Assembly (NCBI GenBank): GCA_025201705.1
Contig: MU617003.1
Span: forward strand, 1 to 27,445
DNA from: Dissophora ornata
Taxonomy: Eukaryota; Mortierellomycota; Mortierellomycetes; Mortierellales; Mortierellaceae
DNA: 27,445 nt
Reading direction: 5' to 3'
The notes beneath the pieces are model-generated. The model was not told the origin of the DNA, did no database searches, and saw only the letters and a program-made list of their open reading frames with translations. Below, in pieces: positions 1-10,660 of this stretch. The translations under genes and the position numbers were made by a program. Every line of letters begins with the position of its first letter. Position 1 is the stretch's first letter.

Positions 1-967
1 AAAAAAAAGTAACAAGAAATATGTCAGAAAAAAAAGAGCGCGTCGGAGTGCAGTCAATGCGCGCCTGGGTTGGTGTACCCACGATGGATTCCTGAGCTGG
101 CGCGTGCATTGCTGGGTGAGGAAGGGACGAAGCGCTGCAGCCTATGGAGTGGTGGGAATGCAACAGCGGTGCCCCATGCATTTGCCGCCACCAACGTGAT
201 ATTGCCACTGTGCGGTTTTGGATATGAAAATCTGAATCTGATAGGGTAATAAGCGTGCGATCGAGGTCAGTGGACGCGTATTTTGTCAGATTTCGATCGA
301 TCACCGCTGTTGCTCAGTTGCTGACTGGGGAAATAGGCATCTTCTTTCGGCTCTCTTTTTATTTTATTTCATTCATGGCGGGGGCAACTCGAACAGTAGT
401 GCCACATGTGAGTTCCCTGGAGTGCAACCAGGAGAGTTTTAAGATTCCTGTTATTTGTGGCTACTGCTGATATCTCATTAAAATAGAACGCCGCCAATTG
501 ATCAATAGGACAGGAACGAAAGGTGGCATGTTTTCGCTTTGCAGGACTGACTGGCTCATGTATTCCGTTGGATCAATGGGCCGCCTGTTTGTGCGCTGCT
601 CACAATGATTAGCATCGCAGTTTATTGTCGCAGGACCACGATGTATGTCTTCTAATCCTGAAGACGCCCGAAACTTTGTTCTTTTCCTTAGCTCATTCGC
701 ATTCCTCATCTTGTCCTCTCTGGACATCCCTTCATCGCCTCATCCCCTGCAACAGCCCCTGGCCATCAGTCCTTGACTCTGTGTTGCTGAGCACTCATAC
801 TCAGTCTCTTCTTCCCGTCTTGGTCTGGACTAGATTCATATCCGCCCCTCTTTAATCTTCTCGAGTGCAACACCAATCCATGTTTCTGTAACATTACGGC
901 GCTTTCACCACCCCTCGCCCCCAAAGCAATTTGCCCCTAATCCTCACCACCAGCAGCGTTTTCCCCA
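1..967. other. Gene-free leader upstream of the ABCG transporter
   Basis: I see no convincing gene here. The open frames are short (under 90 codons), low in recognisable protein character and on both strands. The last ~250 bases become strongly pyrimidine-rich with repeated CCCCT/CGCCCC stretches just before the transporter start, as is common in fungal promoters and 5' leaders. No clear TATA box was found. The region probably holds the promoter of the transporter and the far end of an unseen upstream neighbour. Confidence 0.6.
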
Positions 968-3900
968 ATGGCAAGCACATCCGCCGTTGCAACTCCACTG
1001 CCAGACGCTGCCAGCTCTGGCACAGGCATTGAGTTGACACTTCGAAACCTCTCGCTTTCCGTGATCCCCCCGCCCTCTCTTCTCACCCGCGTTGCTCGCA
1101 AACTGCGACTCACCTCCAATCCCGATAAAAGCCCTGAAGCCAGCACCAATACTCGGACCGACCTCAAAGATATAGACGGCGATGGGGCGGTGCCAAACGA
1201 TTCATCGGCAATCCAAACCACTGCAGCTGCTGGCGGAAGGACTGACCGAGATCTAAGGAACGTCGGAATCAATATCTTTCGTGATGTTGACCTCACTGTC
1301 AAGCCAGGACAAGGTATAATTCTCTGCAGGAGTAACTTCGCCAAGGTGGAATTGATTCATGAACACCTTGACTCGCATTTCGATGCGATATTCTATCCCC
1401 TTTGCTCTCATTTATCCCTTCACTTCGTTATTATCGATCGTACCTGCATCTAATACCAATCTCTCTGCTGCTGCTAATTTAGTGTGCATTATCTTGGGGG
1501 GATCTGGATCGGGCAAGACTACACTGTTGAACACGATCGCCGGTCGGATGAATGGCCCTGAGGTTTCAACTTCTGGAAGTATCAAGTGCAACGGCCTCAA
1601 GGCCAAGAAGTTCTGGAACGATGGCAGTGTAGGCTACCTCCAGCAGAGCGATTTTTTGATGCCCTTCTTGACGTAAGTAATTTCCACATGCACGCAGATA
1701 GCCTATTTTGGATGTACCATGCGAACTTATTCATACATTCATGTACTCACTTGTTTGTGTATAAACATCCTATCCTCTCAACAGTGTTCGCGAGACGCTC
1801 AACTATGCCGCTCACCTGCGACTCCCCAGAACCATGTCAAGCCAGAAGAAGCGGGAGCTCGTCGAACTCGTCCTGCTTGAATTGGGTCTCAAAGAGTGCG
1901 CCGACACCAGGGTCGGTGATCCTGGTGGAGGAGAGAGCGGTAGTGGAGGCATTCGTGGAATCAGTGGTGGAGAGCGTCGTCGCGTGTCCGCAGGCGTGCA
2001 ACTGCTGACTAACCCAAAGATGCTGCTCTGTGATGAAGTGACCTCTGGTAAGACAAGTCTTCCCGTCGCATTCCTCCAATATGTGATGATATCCCACATG
2101 ATCTTCTTTTCTTGCTAACCGCGAACGCGTTACATTTACACTCTCTAGGACTTGATGCCTTCTCTTCATACGAGGTCATGAAGTCTCTTACTAAGCTGGC
2201 ACAGTCCTCCCAAAAGACGATCATCATCTCAATCCACCAGCCTCGCTCCGAGATCTTCAAGCTGCTGTCTGAATCGGACGGCCAGATGGTCTTGCTCTCG
2301 CGAGGAGATGTCATTTACAGTGGACCAGTCCGATCTGTCTTGCCCTGGATTGAGTCTACTGGCGTTGGTTCCTGTCCAACTGAGGCTAACCCATTTGACT
2401 ACTTACTTGATTTGAGTATGATCGATTTTGCCAGCGAGGCACTCGAAAAGACCACAGCAGTGAGACGCGATTTGTTGGTGCAAGCTTGGGCCCAGCGCGA
2501 CCAGAAATCCGCTCTAGCGAATTCCAAGACGGAGCTCTCCATGCTGACCAGCAGTGGGGGTGAGCCTTCTTCGCAGCCAGCAAAGGCGTCGAACTTCGTG
2601 TCGTTGGCGGTGGATATCATCCCCAAGGGTGCAGGTCCAAGCCTGTTGAGCCAAATTAGCGTGCTGACGTCGCGAGGTTGGAAGAACCAAGTTCGCGACA
2701 GTCTTGTAATTTGGGGCTGTGTTGGCGAATGTATCGTAATCGGTCTCGCGGTCGGCGCCATCTTTTACCAGCTGGACGGCTCCCTTGGTGGTATTCGGTC
2801 GCGTGAGAGTTTGGTATACGCCGTGGGAGCCATCCAATCGTATTTGATGCTCATGATCCTGATCTATCGACTGTCCCAGGAAATTGTTGTCTATGATCGA
2901 GAGCGGATGGACCGGTGGTATGGACCACTACCCCATCTCGTCAGCACAGTTCTCTTCTCTGCTCCTCCCAACACCCTCTATCCTGTCGGTAGGTCTCCAG
3001 GTGTTATGAGCAAGCATATTGCTGCTACGTGAGGCCACTGTCGCAGACGCTAACTGATGTATCTGTTTATCTGACTAGTATTCTCGGCCATTGTGTACTA
3101 CATGTCTGGTCTTCGAACGGATTCTGCACAGCACTTTGGATGGTGGCTCCTCGTTAACGTGACCATGCAGTTTGTCACGTAAGTCTCCAATCCTTCCGGG
3201 TTCTGCTTTTGTCGATAAGCGCAGACTCTATCCTCCCCCACTAAACGTTTTCATGTTGCGTCCTATCCACCATCGTAGATTTACGTTTGCAATAATGTGT
3301 TCCTCGCTAGTGCGTGGATTTTCGTCAGCATCATTGTTCGGCAATGCTATTTTCGCGTTCTTTGGTAAGAAACACCGAAATTTTATTCAATACCATTCGC
3401 AACGATGGTCATCCTGACTGACACGCGTACTGTATTTTTCTTAGGTCTTTCGACTGGATTCTTCATTGTGACCAGCTCCATCCCAGTCTGGCTGCGCTGG
3501 ATCAAATATCTTGCGTATCCCAACGTTTGTTACAATATCCTGGCCAGCAACGAATTCACTGATAACCAGTTCGCATGCCCTTATGTCGGCGCAGATGGCA
3601 CTTGGGATCCCATCAAGTGTGCCCCATGGGATGGAAATTCCATTTTGATTGGACAATTGGATATCCAGCCTCACCACTACCCAGGTATATATTGTGCCAA
3701 ACCACAGCACCTGTGGCACGCTTTATCAAAGAGTGACTATTGATTGACAAAATGTATTGCATTATGTACAGGTCCCATTGTCCAAATGATCTACTACTTT
3801 GCTGGCTTCCTCTTCGTGGCCTGGCTTGCGCTGACGATTAATGTTGTTAACCCCACGAGCATGGGTCATGGCCCAACGTTGATGGATGTGTTTATTAGCT

Positions 3901-6395
3901 GGGCGGCAAGCATCTTCTCGCGCAAGAAGCCTGCTCCTACTTCTGACACTGAAGCTAGCTCGACCGCCTCCTCTGACGTCAATATGGATATCGAAAAGGC
4001 CAGATTGGGAGAGACACGTCTCGATGTGTTTTCCAAGGGGTTGGAACAAAAGGATCCGGTGACTATCAAGGTCGAAGGCCTGAGTCTCTACGTTTCGTTA
4101 TCCGGATTCGACTGGAGCTTTTCTGGTATTTTGAGAGGTCTTCGAGGGCAAAAGACCGAGAAGCAGCTTTTGAAGGACGTGGATGTTGTTTTTCCAGCCG
4201 GTGAACTGACGGCCATTCTCGGCGGAAGTGGCGCTGGAAAGGTAGACAACGCATGGATACGGCAGCGCCTGCTAGATAGTCGAGTAGACTAAGCATTACG
4301 ATTCTAACAGCGGTCTTATTATTTGTAATAGACGAGCCTTTTGAATACGTTGCTGCATCGCCAGCCTTCCAGCCTGAATATCAAAGGAGCGATCTACTAT
4401 AATGACACGAAGAACCCTTCCTTGCGAATGATCAATGGCGTCAGTTCCTACGTTCGTCAGGATGACAATTTCTTACTCTCTCACTTGACTGTACGCGAGA
4501 CTCTTCAGTACGCTGCCGAACTTCGCATGGACAGCTCTATCCCGAAGGCCGACAAATATACCAAAGTCGAGGACATTATCGATCTCCTTGGATTGAGGGA
4601 GTGTGCTGATGTTATTGTCGGTAACCCTGCTGTGAAAGGGATCTCTGGCGGACAGCGTCGCCGTGTCTCAATCGGTATCCAACTTGTGACTGAGCCTGCG
4701 TGTTTGTTCTTGGACGAGCCCACCAGCGGCTTAGATGCATTGACAGGTAGGCCAACCATTTTCTTTTTTGGGTATGGTAGGCAGCCAGCATGTGTTCTTT
4801 CCCGCATCTACTAAACTAGTCTGCATATGAATGTTCATTTCGTTATTGGGACAACAGCCAAGGCTGTTGTCCTTACGCTCAAGCAGATTGCAGCGAGCGG
4901 AAGAACTGTTGTTTGCACGATCCACCAGCCGCGTGCTGACATCTGGCACGTGTTCGACAATGTCGTTCTACTTGTTACTGGCGGGTGTGCCGCTTACTCC
5001 GGACGCGCTGACAAGGTTGTTGAGTACTTTGAGGATGCTGGACATGTTGCTCCTCTCTTTACCAACATTCCAGGTATAGTGTTTTGTGGGGGAATGTTGG
5101 TGGCGCTTGTGAGCGTATAAGTGCTCTCTTTTTGCAGTTCGAATAACCATTGACAGAACATGCGTATTTCCTTGCTATTAGACTTTATCCTGGACACCGC
5201 ATCTGTTAATTTGCGGTCAATCGAATTGGAGGAAAAGACTAGGAGGATCGTGAATGCTTTGGTGGATCGGTTCAACGCGAATAAGCAGACGATGCTCGCC
5301 TCCCAGATCCCAACGCAGGCTCTCGGCGAACTGGACAAGGTCAACCCGCAGTTTGCTTCCATAGGCAAGGCGTTCCCTATCTTGACGCGCAGATCATTTG
5401 TGAACACCTTCAGGCAGAAGGGCCTGTACTTTAACCGTATTGCCCAACCCGTGTTGGTCGCTGTCATTATGACCATCTTTTTTGCTCCACTTGGAAACGG
5501 GCCTGCAGATGTGACGAGTCGCTTTGGATTGCTGCAGCAGACTTCACCGATTGTGTTTGCGGGTATGCTTAACAACGTAGCCATGTATCCGTTCGAGGTA
5601 AGCGTCACCCCTACTTTGTTCCGGGTTGAAATCATTTTTTCAAACACTATCTAACCCGATTTACATGTACGTTTTGTTTCTTCAGCGTGATATTGCTTAT
5701 CGCGAGATCTCAGATGGCGGATACAGTGCCACGTCGTTCTTCTTCTCGTTCTTGGTGAACGAGGTTCCTCTGGAGATCCTTGGCTCGTTGGGAGTGACGG
5801 TCTTCATGTTGGTGATCACCCACATGAAGACCACAGCTCTGACCTTCTTTTCGTTCTGGCTCATCATGTTTGGATACATTAATACGGGTGAGAGTATCGG
5901 CATGGCCTTTTCGACTTTTGCAAGCCACGCAGGCTTTAATATCACGGTGATGAGTGCAGTGGTATGTTGTCCTTTTCCTGATCGCTTTGAACCATTCTTT
6001 TTGTATCCACATTACTTCGTTTTCAAGTGCACTAACATGTAGGGTCACATTCTTTTTATTTCGCTCTGTAGATCAGTGTCTTTTCGTTCATGACTGGATT
6101 CATGTCACTTAACATCCCTCAGTGGTTGAGTGACATCAACTACGTGTCGCTGTTCAAGTACGGGTCAGTGATTATGACCAGGAACGAATTTGAGGGCCAA
6201 GTCTTTGACTGCTCGGCCGAGCAGATCAATTCCGGGGCATGTCCTTATCCCACAGGCGACGCTGTTCTGGAGTTGTTCAAGTTCCAGGACAAGAACTGGG
6301 ATCTGTACATGGGGCTGTTTGTGATGGTGGTAGTGATTTACCGTCTGTTGGCATGGCTGGTCCTTGTGGCCAAGGTCAAGGGTAATAGATGGTAA
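968..6395 (+). CDS. Full-length ABCG (NBD-TMD)x2 ABC transporter, 13 exons
   Basis: Predicted ATP-driven membrane exporter of 1393 aa with order NBD1-TMD1-NBD2-TMD2. Exons as read: 968-1313, 1483-1672, 1785-2047, 2149-2988, 3079-3178, 3279-3364, 3445-3684, 3772-4241, 4332-4746, 4858-5073, 5182-5597, 5686-5961 and 6072-6395; all 12 introns are GT-AG. NBD1 has Walker A GGSGSGKT (121-128), signature ISGGE (238-242), Walker B CDE (Asp262) and H-loop IHQPR (His296). NBD2 has GGSGAGKT (839-846), ISGGQ (949-953), LDEPTSGLDA (Asp973) and IHQPR (His1006). Hydrophobic segments at ~453-712 and ~1147-1393 are the two six-helix domains. Both nucleotide sites look intact, unlike fungal PDR pumps, whose first Walker A is degenerate, and the protein is shorter than typical PDR proteins (~1500 aa). 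Walker B of NBD1 reads DEVTSGLD instead of DEPTSGLD. The start is the first ATG of the frame after a pyrimidine-rich leader. The family is certain; the substrate (lipid, sterol or drug) cannot be told. Confidence 0.93.
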
Positions 6396-6460
6396 GGATG
6401 AAGCGGCTGTCTGTTGTGTTGTTGCTTTTCAGTCGATACCTTTTCCTCCACATAATCCTC

Positions 6461-6483
6461 AACACACACACACACACACACAC
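6461..6483. repeat. (AC)n dinucleotide microsatellite
   Basis: A run of about eleven AC units follows the ABCG stop codon by ~65 bases. It is a simple repeat in the presumed 3' UTR or flank and is likely length-polymorphic. Confidence 0.9.
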
Positions 6484-6515
6484 GCGATACACGGCACACT
6501 ATATTACATACCTCA

Positions 6516-6521
6516 AATAAA
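6516..6521 (+). terminator. Candidate polyadenylation signal of the ABCG gene
   Basis: A canonical AATAAA lies ~120 nt after the stop codon at 6393-6395, on the same strand. The cleavage site itself cannot be seen. Confidence 0.5.
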
Positions 6522-6563
6522 CGAGTTTCATGTTTGACATCTGTCCACTGCTTTTGGAGAAGC

Positions 6564-6592
6564 ACTCAACTAGGCCCTGGCGCCAGTTGAGT
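6564..6592. repeat. Perfect 8-bp inverted repeat (ACTCAACT/AGTTGAGT)
   Basis: ACTCAACT at 6564-6571 is matched by AGTTGAGT at 6585-6592 with a GC-rich 13-nt spacer. It could be a hairpin at the end of the transporter transcript or a palindromic protein site in the kexin A promoter. Chance occurrence is possible. Confidence 0.4.
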
Positions 6593-6899
6593 TATTAATA
6601 GGCTCTCAGCCCAGACTATCAATCAATTGCATTTGTGGGCGCACAGAGTCCTGCCACGAATGCAAGTACCGCGGACTGCTGCTGTCTTCAGGTCCAGCGC
6701 AAACAGGAAAAACCATCGTTTTGCCCAATTGCATCTCGACTCCTTGCAGGTCCCTTATTCATTCTCTTTGTTGCATTCGTCCCATCTACTGCTCTGCATT
6801 GTATACCTCACATCCGCCCTCTCTTCCCCTCTCCGCACTCTCCACTCCCCCTCCCACCCTCCAGAAACACAACAAAGGAGGAAACAGCGACAGCCAGAG

Positions 6900-9800
6900 A
6901 TGAAGCCCGTCCTCCTACTGCTGAGCGCCGTCGCTCTCTTCGCCGCATCATCATCACCTGTCTCCCATGCTGCAAGATCGCCGATCGTCCAGGACTCGGA
7001 GAACCATCACTATTATGCCGTCAAGCTCAATGATCTCGCTGCGACATCCCCACAGGAGATTGCCTATCAGCTGGGCGTACAATACGTCGGTCAGGTCGGC
7101 GAGCTGGCCAATTACCATCTCTTCAGTTACCCAAAAACCATACACGAGAAGCGCTCGGATCCCTCAGGAACATCATTTAACACGACCCTGGCAGCGGATG
7201 GGCAGCACCAGGACATTGTGCTTAGGAGGTACGAAGAGTTGAAACAGTCCAAGTTGTTCCATCGACAGATGATGATGAGGAAGCGTGTTCTGAGCAAACG
7301 GGGCGAAGCAGAGTCTGCAGCAACAACACCTGAAGATCCCCATCCCCTGGGACCAATTCATAAGCAGCAGCTGAGGAAACGAGTCAAGCGTGCCATATCA
7401 ATTGAACCCAGGGACGAACATGTCCATGGAGAGGCGCAGCCTGCGGACGGTATTGCCGCGCACTTTCAAATCATAGACCCAGGGTTTGAGTACCAGTGGC
7501 ATTTGGTGAGTGAAACGTGGGCCCGTCTTTTTTTTGTTACGGTGACCCGATCGTTACAATTGTACGGTGGATCAACTTGGACTAACGAGGTGTGATCCGT
7601 GCGATGTGTTGAATAGCACAATACCTTGCAGCGAGGAAACGACATCAACGTGACAGGAGTATGGGACCAAGACATCACAGGAAAAGGCGCCATTGTGGCC
7701 ATTATCGATGACGGTCTCGATGCAAACAGCGAGGATCTGGCAGTCAACTTTGTAAGTCACAATGGCACTATCCTTGTTTGCGTTTGCATTTGTGTTTTGA
7801 GGAAACAGGTAGTAATTCTGACCCTCATCGAACAACATATTTTCTAGTATGCGAAGGGATCTTACGATTTTAATGACAACACCCCCATCCCTCTGCCTCG
7901 GCTCGATGATGACAACCATGGAACTAGATGTGCAGGAGAGATCGCATCAGCCAGAAACGATCTCTGTGGAGTAGGCGTTGCATGGGATGCAAAGGTGGCT
8001 GGTATCCGAATCCTGTCTGGCGAGATCACAGACGTTCAAGAGGCTGAGGCGCTTAACTACAATTTTGATGAAACTCAGATCTACTCTTGCAGTTGGGGTC
8101 CTAGTGACGATGGTAGATCCATGGATGGACCTAGGGGTTTGCTGCTGGATGCGTTCATTAACGGCGTTAATAATGGTCGTCAGGGCAAAGGGAGTATCTT
8201 TGTCTTCGCAACTGGAAACGGGGGCAGGAACGGCGACAACTGCAACTTTGATGGCTACACCAACAGCCGGTATACAGTCTCGATCGGAGCCATCACTCGA
8301 ACAAATCAGCATCCCGTTTACTCAGAGGCCTGCTCAGCACAATTGGGTGTTACATACAGCTCCGGAGACAACAGCTGGATTGTAAGTTTTGACATATGTG
8401 CATAAGCTGATCTGATGTCTTTTTGCTCGGAACCAGTCTTGACGTGCTACTAACCCATACCTTTCGTCGTTGTACAGTATACTTGCGATGTAGGAAAGAG
8501 GAACTGCTATCCAAACCACAGTGGCACTTCTGCAGCAGCTCCCATTGCTGCTGCTATTTATGCCCTCGTGTTGGAAGTCAGGTATGATCTCTACCAGGAA
8601 AATTCTTCTGCTTGTTTTCTCAGGACCTCAGCAATAATTTCTTATTTCTGCAAACTATTAAACCGTACTTATAGACCCGACCTGAACTGGCGCGACATTC
8701 AGTACCTGACAGTCCATACCGCTGTGCCACTGGACGAGAATGATGCGGACTGGACAGAGACATCTGTGGGTCGCCTGTTCAATCACAAGTATGGATACGG
8801 AAGTTTGGATGCGTATAAGATTGTGGAGCATGCAAGGACGTGGGTGTCTGTCGGGCCACAAGTGACCCTCGAGTCCCCAGTCATCACCGTCAATGGCGAT
8901 ATTCCCTCGGGTGATGATGAAAAGTCGGGACAGACCGGACAGATTGGTCTGCCCTCGGTGTTTGAGGTGACTGAAGATGCATTGAAGGGCGTCAAGTTCG
9001 GTTCTCTGGAGCATGTCACCGTCACTGTGAACATTGATCACCAGTACCGAGGAGAGGTTGAGGTTGAGCTCAGAAGCCCTGATAACATTGTCTCAAGACT
9101 TGCTGTGGCCAGACCCTTGGATGACAGCACTGAAGGGTTTATGGACTGGACGTTCATGAGCGTGAAGCATTGGTAAGGATGGTGGACGCACATGTTAGCT
9201 TTTGATTACACGCCAACATGGACGTTATAGCATTGCTAACATATTACCGCAAATTTTTTGATACGTCTTATTCAGGGAGGAAAATCCTCTCGGTCGCTGG
9301 ACATTGACGGTGTATGATCGCACGAACCCCAGCAAGACTGGCACATTTGTCAATTGGAAGCTGGGTTTGCATGGCGAGATCGAAAAAGGCGATGACTCTA
9401 CACCGGTCCCAGCTCCTTCCGTACCCGCACCACCCGCGCCCGCGCCACCCGCACCACAGCCCACAACAGCTCTTGCCATTCCCGAAAAGACTCCTTCTAC
9501 TGACAAGTCTGCCGAAGATTCTCAAAATGGAGATGGCGGCACTGTGAGGATCGATATTAGCCCATTTGTCTATGTGATGTTTGGAGGCATGTTTGTTGCG
9601 ATTGGAGCAGCCTTGCTCTTGATGTATCGCCAGCGCACGAACCCCCGAAATATGTTTGGATCAAGTATCCTTGATGACGAAGAGTCTGGTCAGCGTGGAG
9701 GATTGTTGGGTCGTCGTAGTGACTACGAGTTTGACGAGTTGCCAACGCATGGGCTGGGAGACAGTGACGACTCTGATGACGACGATCTTGACGCGGACTC

Positions 9801-10107
9801 TCGCCGGATCGTGTTTGACAGGAGTAACGTTCATGAGGATTCTGACAGCGAAGCAAAGACGAAGGAGATGAAGGCAGGCGGCCAACAGAATCTGCATTCA
9901 CGAGAGGCTTCAAGCCCGTTGTCAAGCGGAGAGGAGATTGAGCGCGAAAGTAGTTTTGAGGTTGCTGGGGAGGATGATGAGGATGAAGACGAGGACGATG
10001 ATTTTGGAGACCACCCTGGTGGATCGGCCTCGAAGATCAAGAGTGATAGCTGGGACGAGTTCAATACGCTCGTGAAGGCTAAAGATGGCAAGCAGACGCG
10101 TCGCTAA
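6900..10107 (+). CDS. KEX2: Kexin-type proprotein convertase, copy A (type I membrane protein)
   Basis: Subtilisin-like protease cutting after dibasic sites in the late Golgi; 902 aa in six exons: 6900-7505, 7617-7751, 7848-8381, 8478-8581, 8675-9172, 9276-10107. The chosen ATG starts a clear signal peptide (residues 1-24). A prodomain follows, ending in a basic stretch with VKR at 162-164, the likely autocleavage site. The catalytic residues are Asp233 (IIDDGLD), His271 (NHGTRCAGE), oxyanion Asn371 (ATGNGG) and Ser443 (SGTSAAAP). Their spacing of 38, 100 and 72 matches yeast Kex2 (Asp175, His213, Asn314, Ser385). A P-domain ends near the KHW/EENP junction. Next come a Pro-Ala-rich linker (~670-690), one membrane helix (~722-744) and an acidic cytosolic tail of ~155 residues. 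The tail has YEFDELP from residue 776, resembling the Kex2 trans-Golgi retention motif. It lies directly upstream of a paralogue. Confidence 0.94.
9406..9465 (+). repeat. Pro-Ala-rich coding repeat in the kexin A stalk
   Basis: Imperfect repeats of codons for Pro-Ala and Ala-Pro-Pro encode a rigid, probably O-glycosylated stalk between the P-domain and the membrane helix. Such linkers vary in length among kexins. Copy B replaces it with a Glu/Lys/Ser-rich segment. Confidence 0.7.
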
Positions 10108-10660
10108 AGTACGACTGGGGCGTGCGTAGAAAACATATCCAGACGCGCGTCTTTTGTTTTATTGTTTATTAGATACCAAACTACTATCAAATACACATAC
10201 ACTCACCAAAAGACATTGGGCTGGCCCACTCAGTTGAACAAAAAGGAGGTGCATGCAAGAATGTCATCGCTCTATCCTCACCCTATTAATGGCGACCACA
10301 GTCCCCCCTACAAAAGTATAATTGACAACATGGAGGGATGGGAACGCAAACACTTGTCAGGGGTGATGGGAATACCAAAAAGAAATGGTGGCCATGGAAA
10401 CAGAAGGATCTTCCCTTTCAGCTCCGCGTACGATCCTTCCTTCCTTCCTTCCTCTTTGTTGCTCTCAGTTTTTTTGAAACAGATCATTTTTATCGCTTTG
10501 GAGCATTCTGCACTGATCCCTTGAAATCTAAATATCCTGGTGAGGTTATAGGAAAAAAGAGAAAGAAAAAGGGATGGAAAGAAAGAGAGAGAACACAACT
10601 CGCTCTTTCACTTTGTTCTAGCACCAAACAGCGGCAGCGACAGACCAGAATTCGCAAGAA
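10108..10660. other. Intergenic region between the two kexin genes
   Basis: No gene is supported. It includes a (TTCC)n run at about 10436-10453 and a strongly purine-rich tract around 10552-10595 before the copy B leader. The short open frames here are made of these low-complexity tracts. It presumably holds the 3' end of copy A and the promoter of copy B; no clear TATA box or AATAAA was seen. Confidence 0.55.
10436..10453. repeat. (TTCC)n microsatellite
   Basis: About four tandem TTCC units lie in the kexin A-kexin B spacer. It is simple sequence with no assigned role. Confidence 0.75.

Larger units (their letters stand above)
6396..6899. other. Intergenic region between ABCG gene and kexin A
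   Basis: No gene is seen. It holds the 3' flank of the transporter (an AC microsatellite and an AATAAA motif), a perfect 8-bp inverted repeat and a long CT-rich stretch leading to the kexin start. An open frame runs upstream from the kexin ATG to 6627, but it has the composition of untranslated pyrimidine-rich leader and lies before a good signal peptide, so it is treated as 5' UTR/promoter. Confidence 0.6.

Noticed and set aside
255..470. Short plus-strand frame near the left edge
   Set aside because: It has only 71 codons, no family resemblance, no visible splice partners and ordinary non-coding composition.
5137..5156. Two alternative acceptors (TTTGCAG and TTGACAG) for the ABCG intron starting at 5074
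   Set aside because: Both lead to stops or the wrong frame. The acceptor ending at 5181 restores the family-typical FILDTASVN reading.
4994..5647. 217-codon minus-strand open frame
   Set aside because: It is antisense to the ABCG transporter, including an intron, and has no recognisable features.
968..6395. Classification of the ABCG gene as a PDR pump
   Set aside because: Both Walker A motifs and signatures are canonical and the length is shorter than PDR proteins, so the narrower PDR label was not used.
6627..6899. In-frame N-terminal extension of kexin A
   Set aside because: It would bury the clear signal peptide that begins at 6900, and its sequence is a pyrimidine-rich leader.
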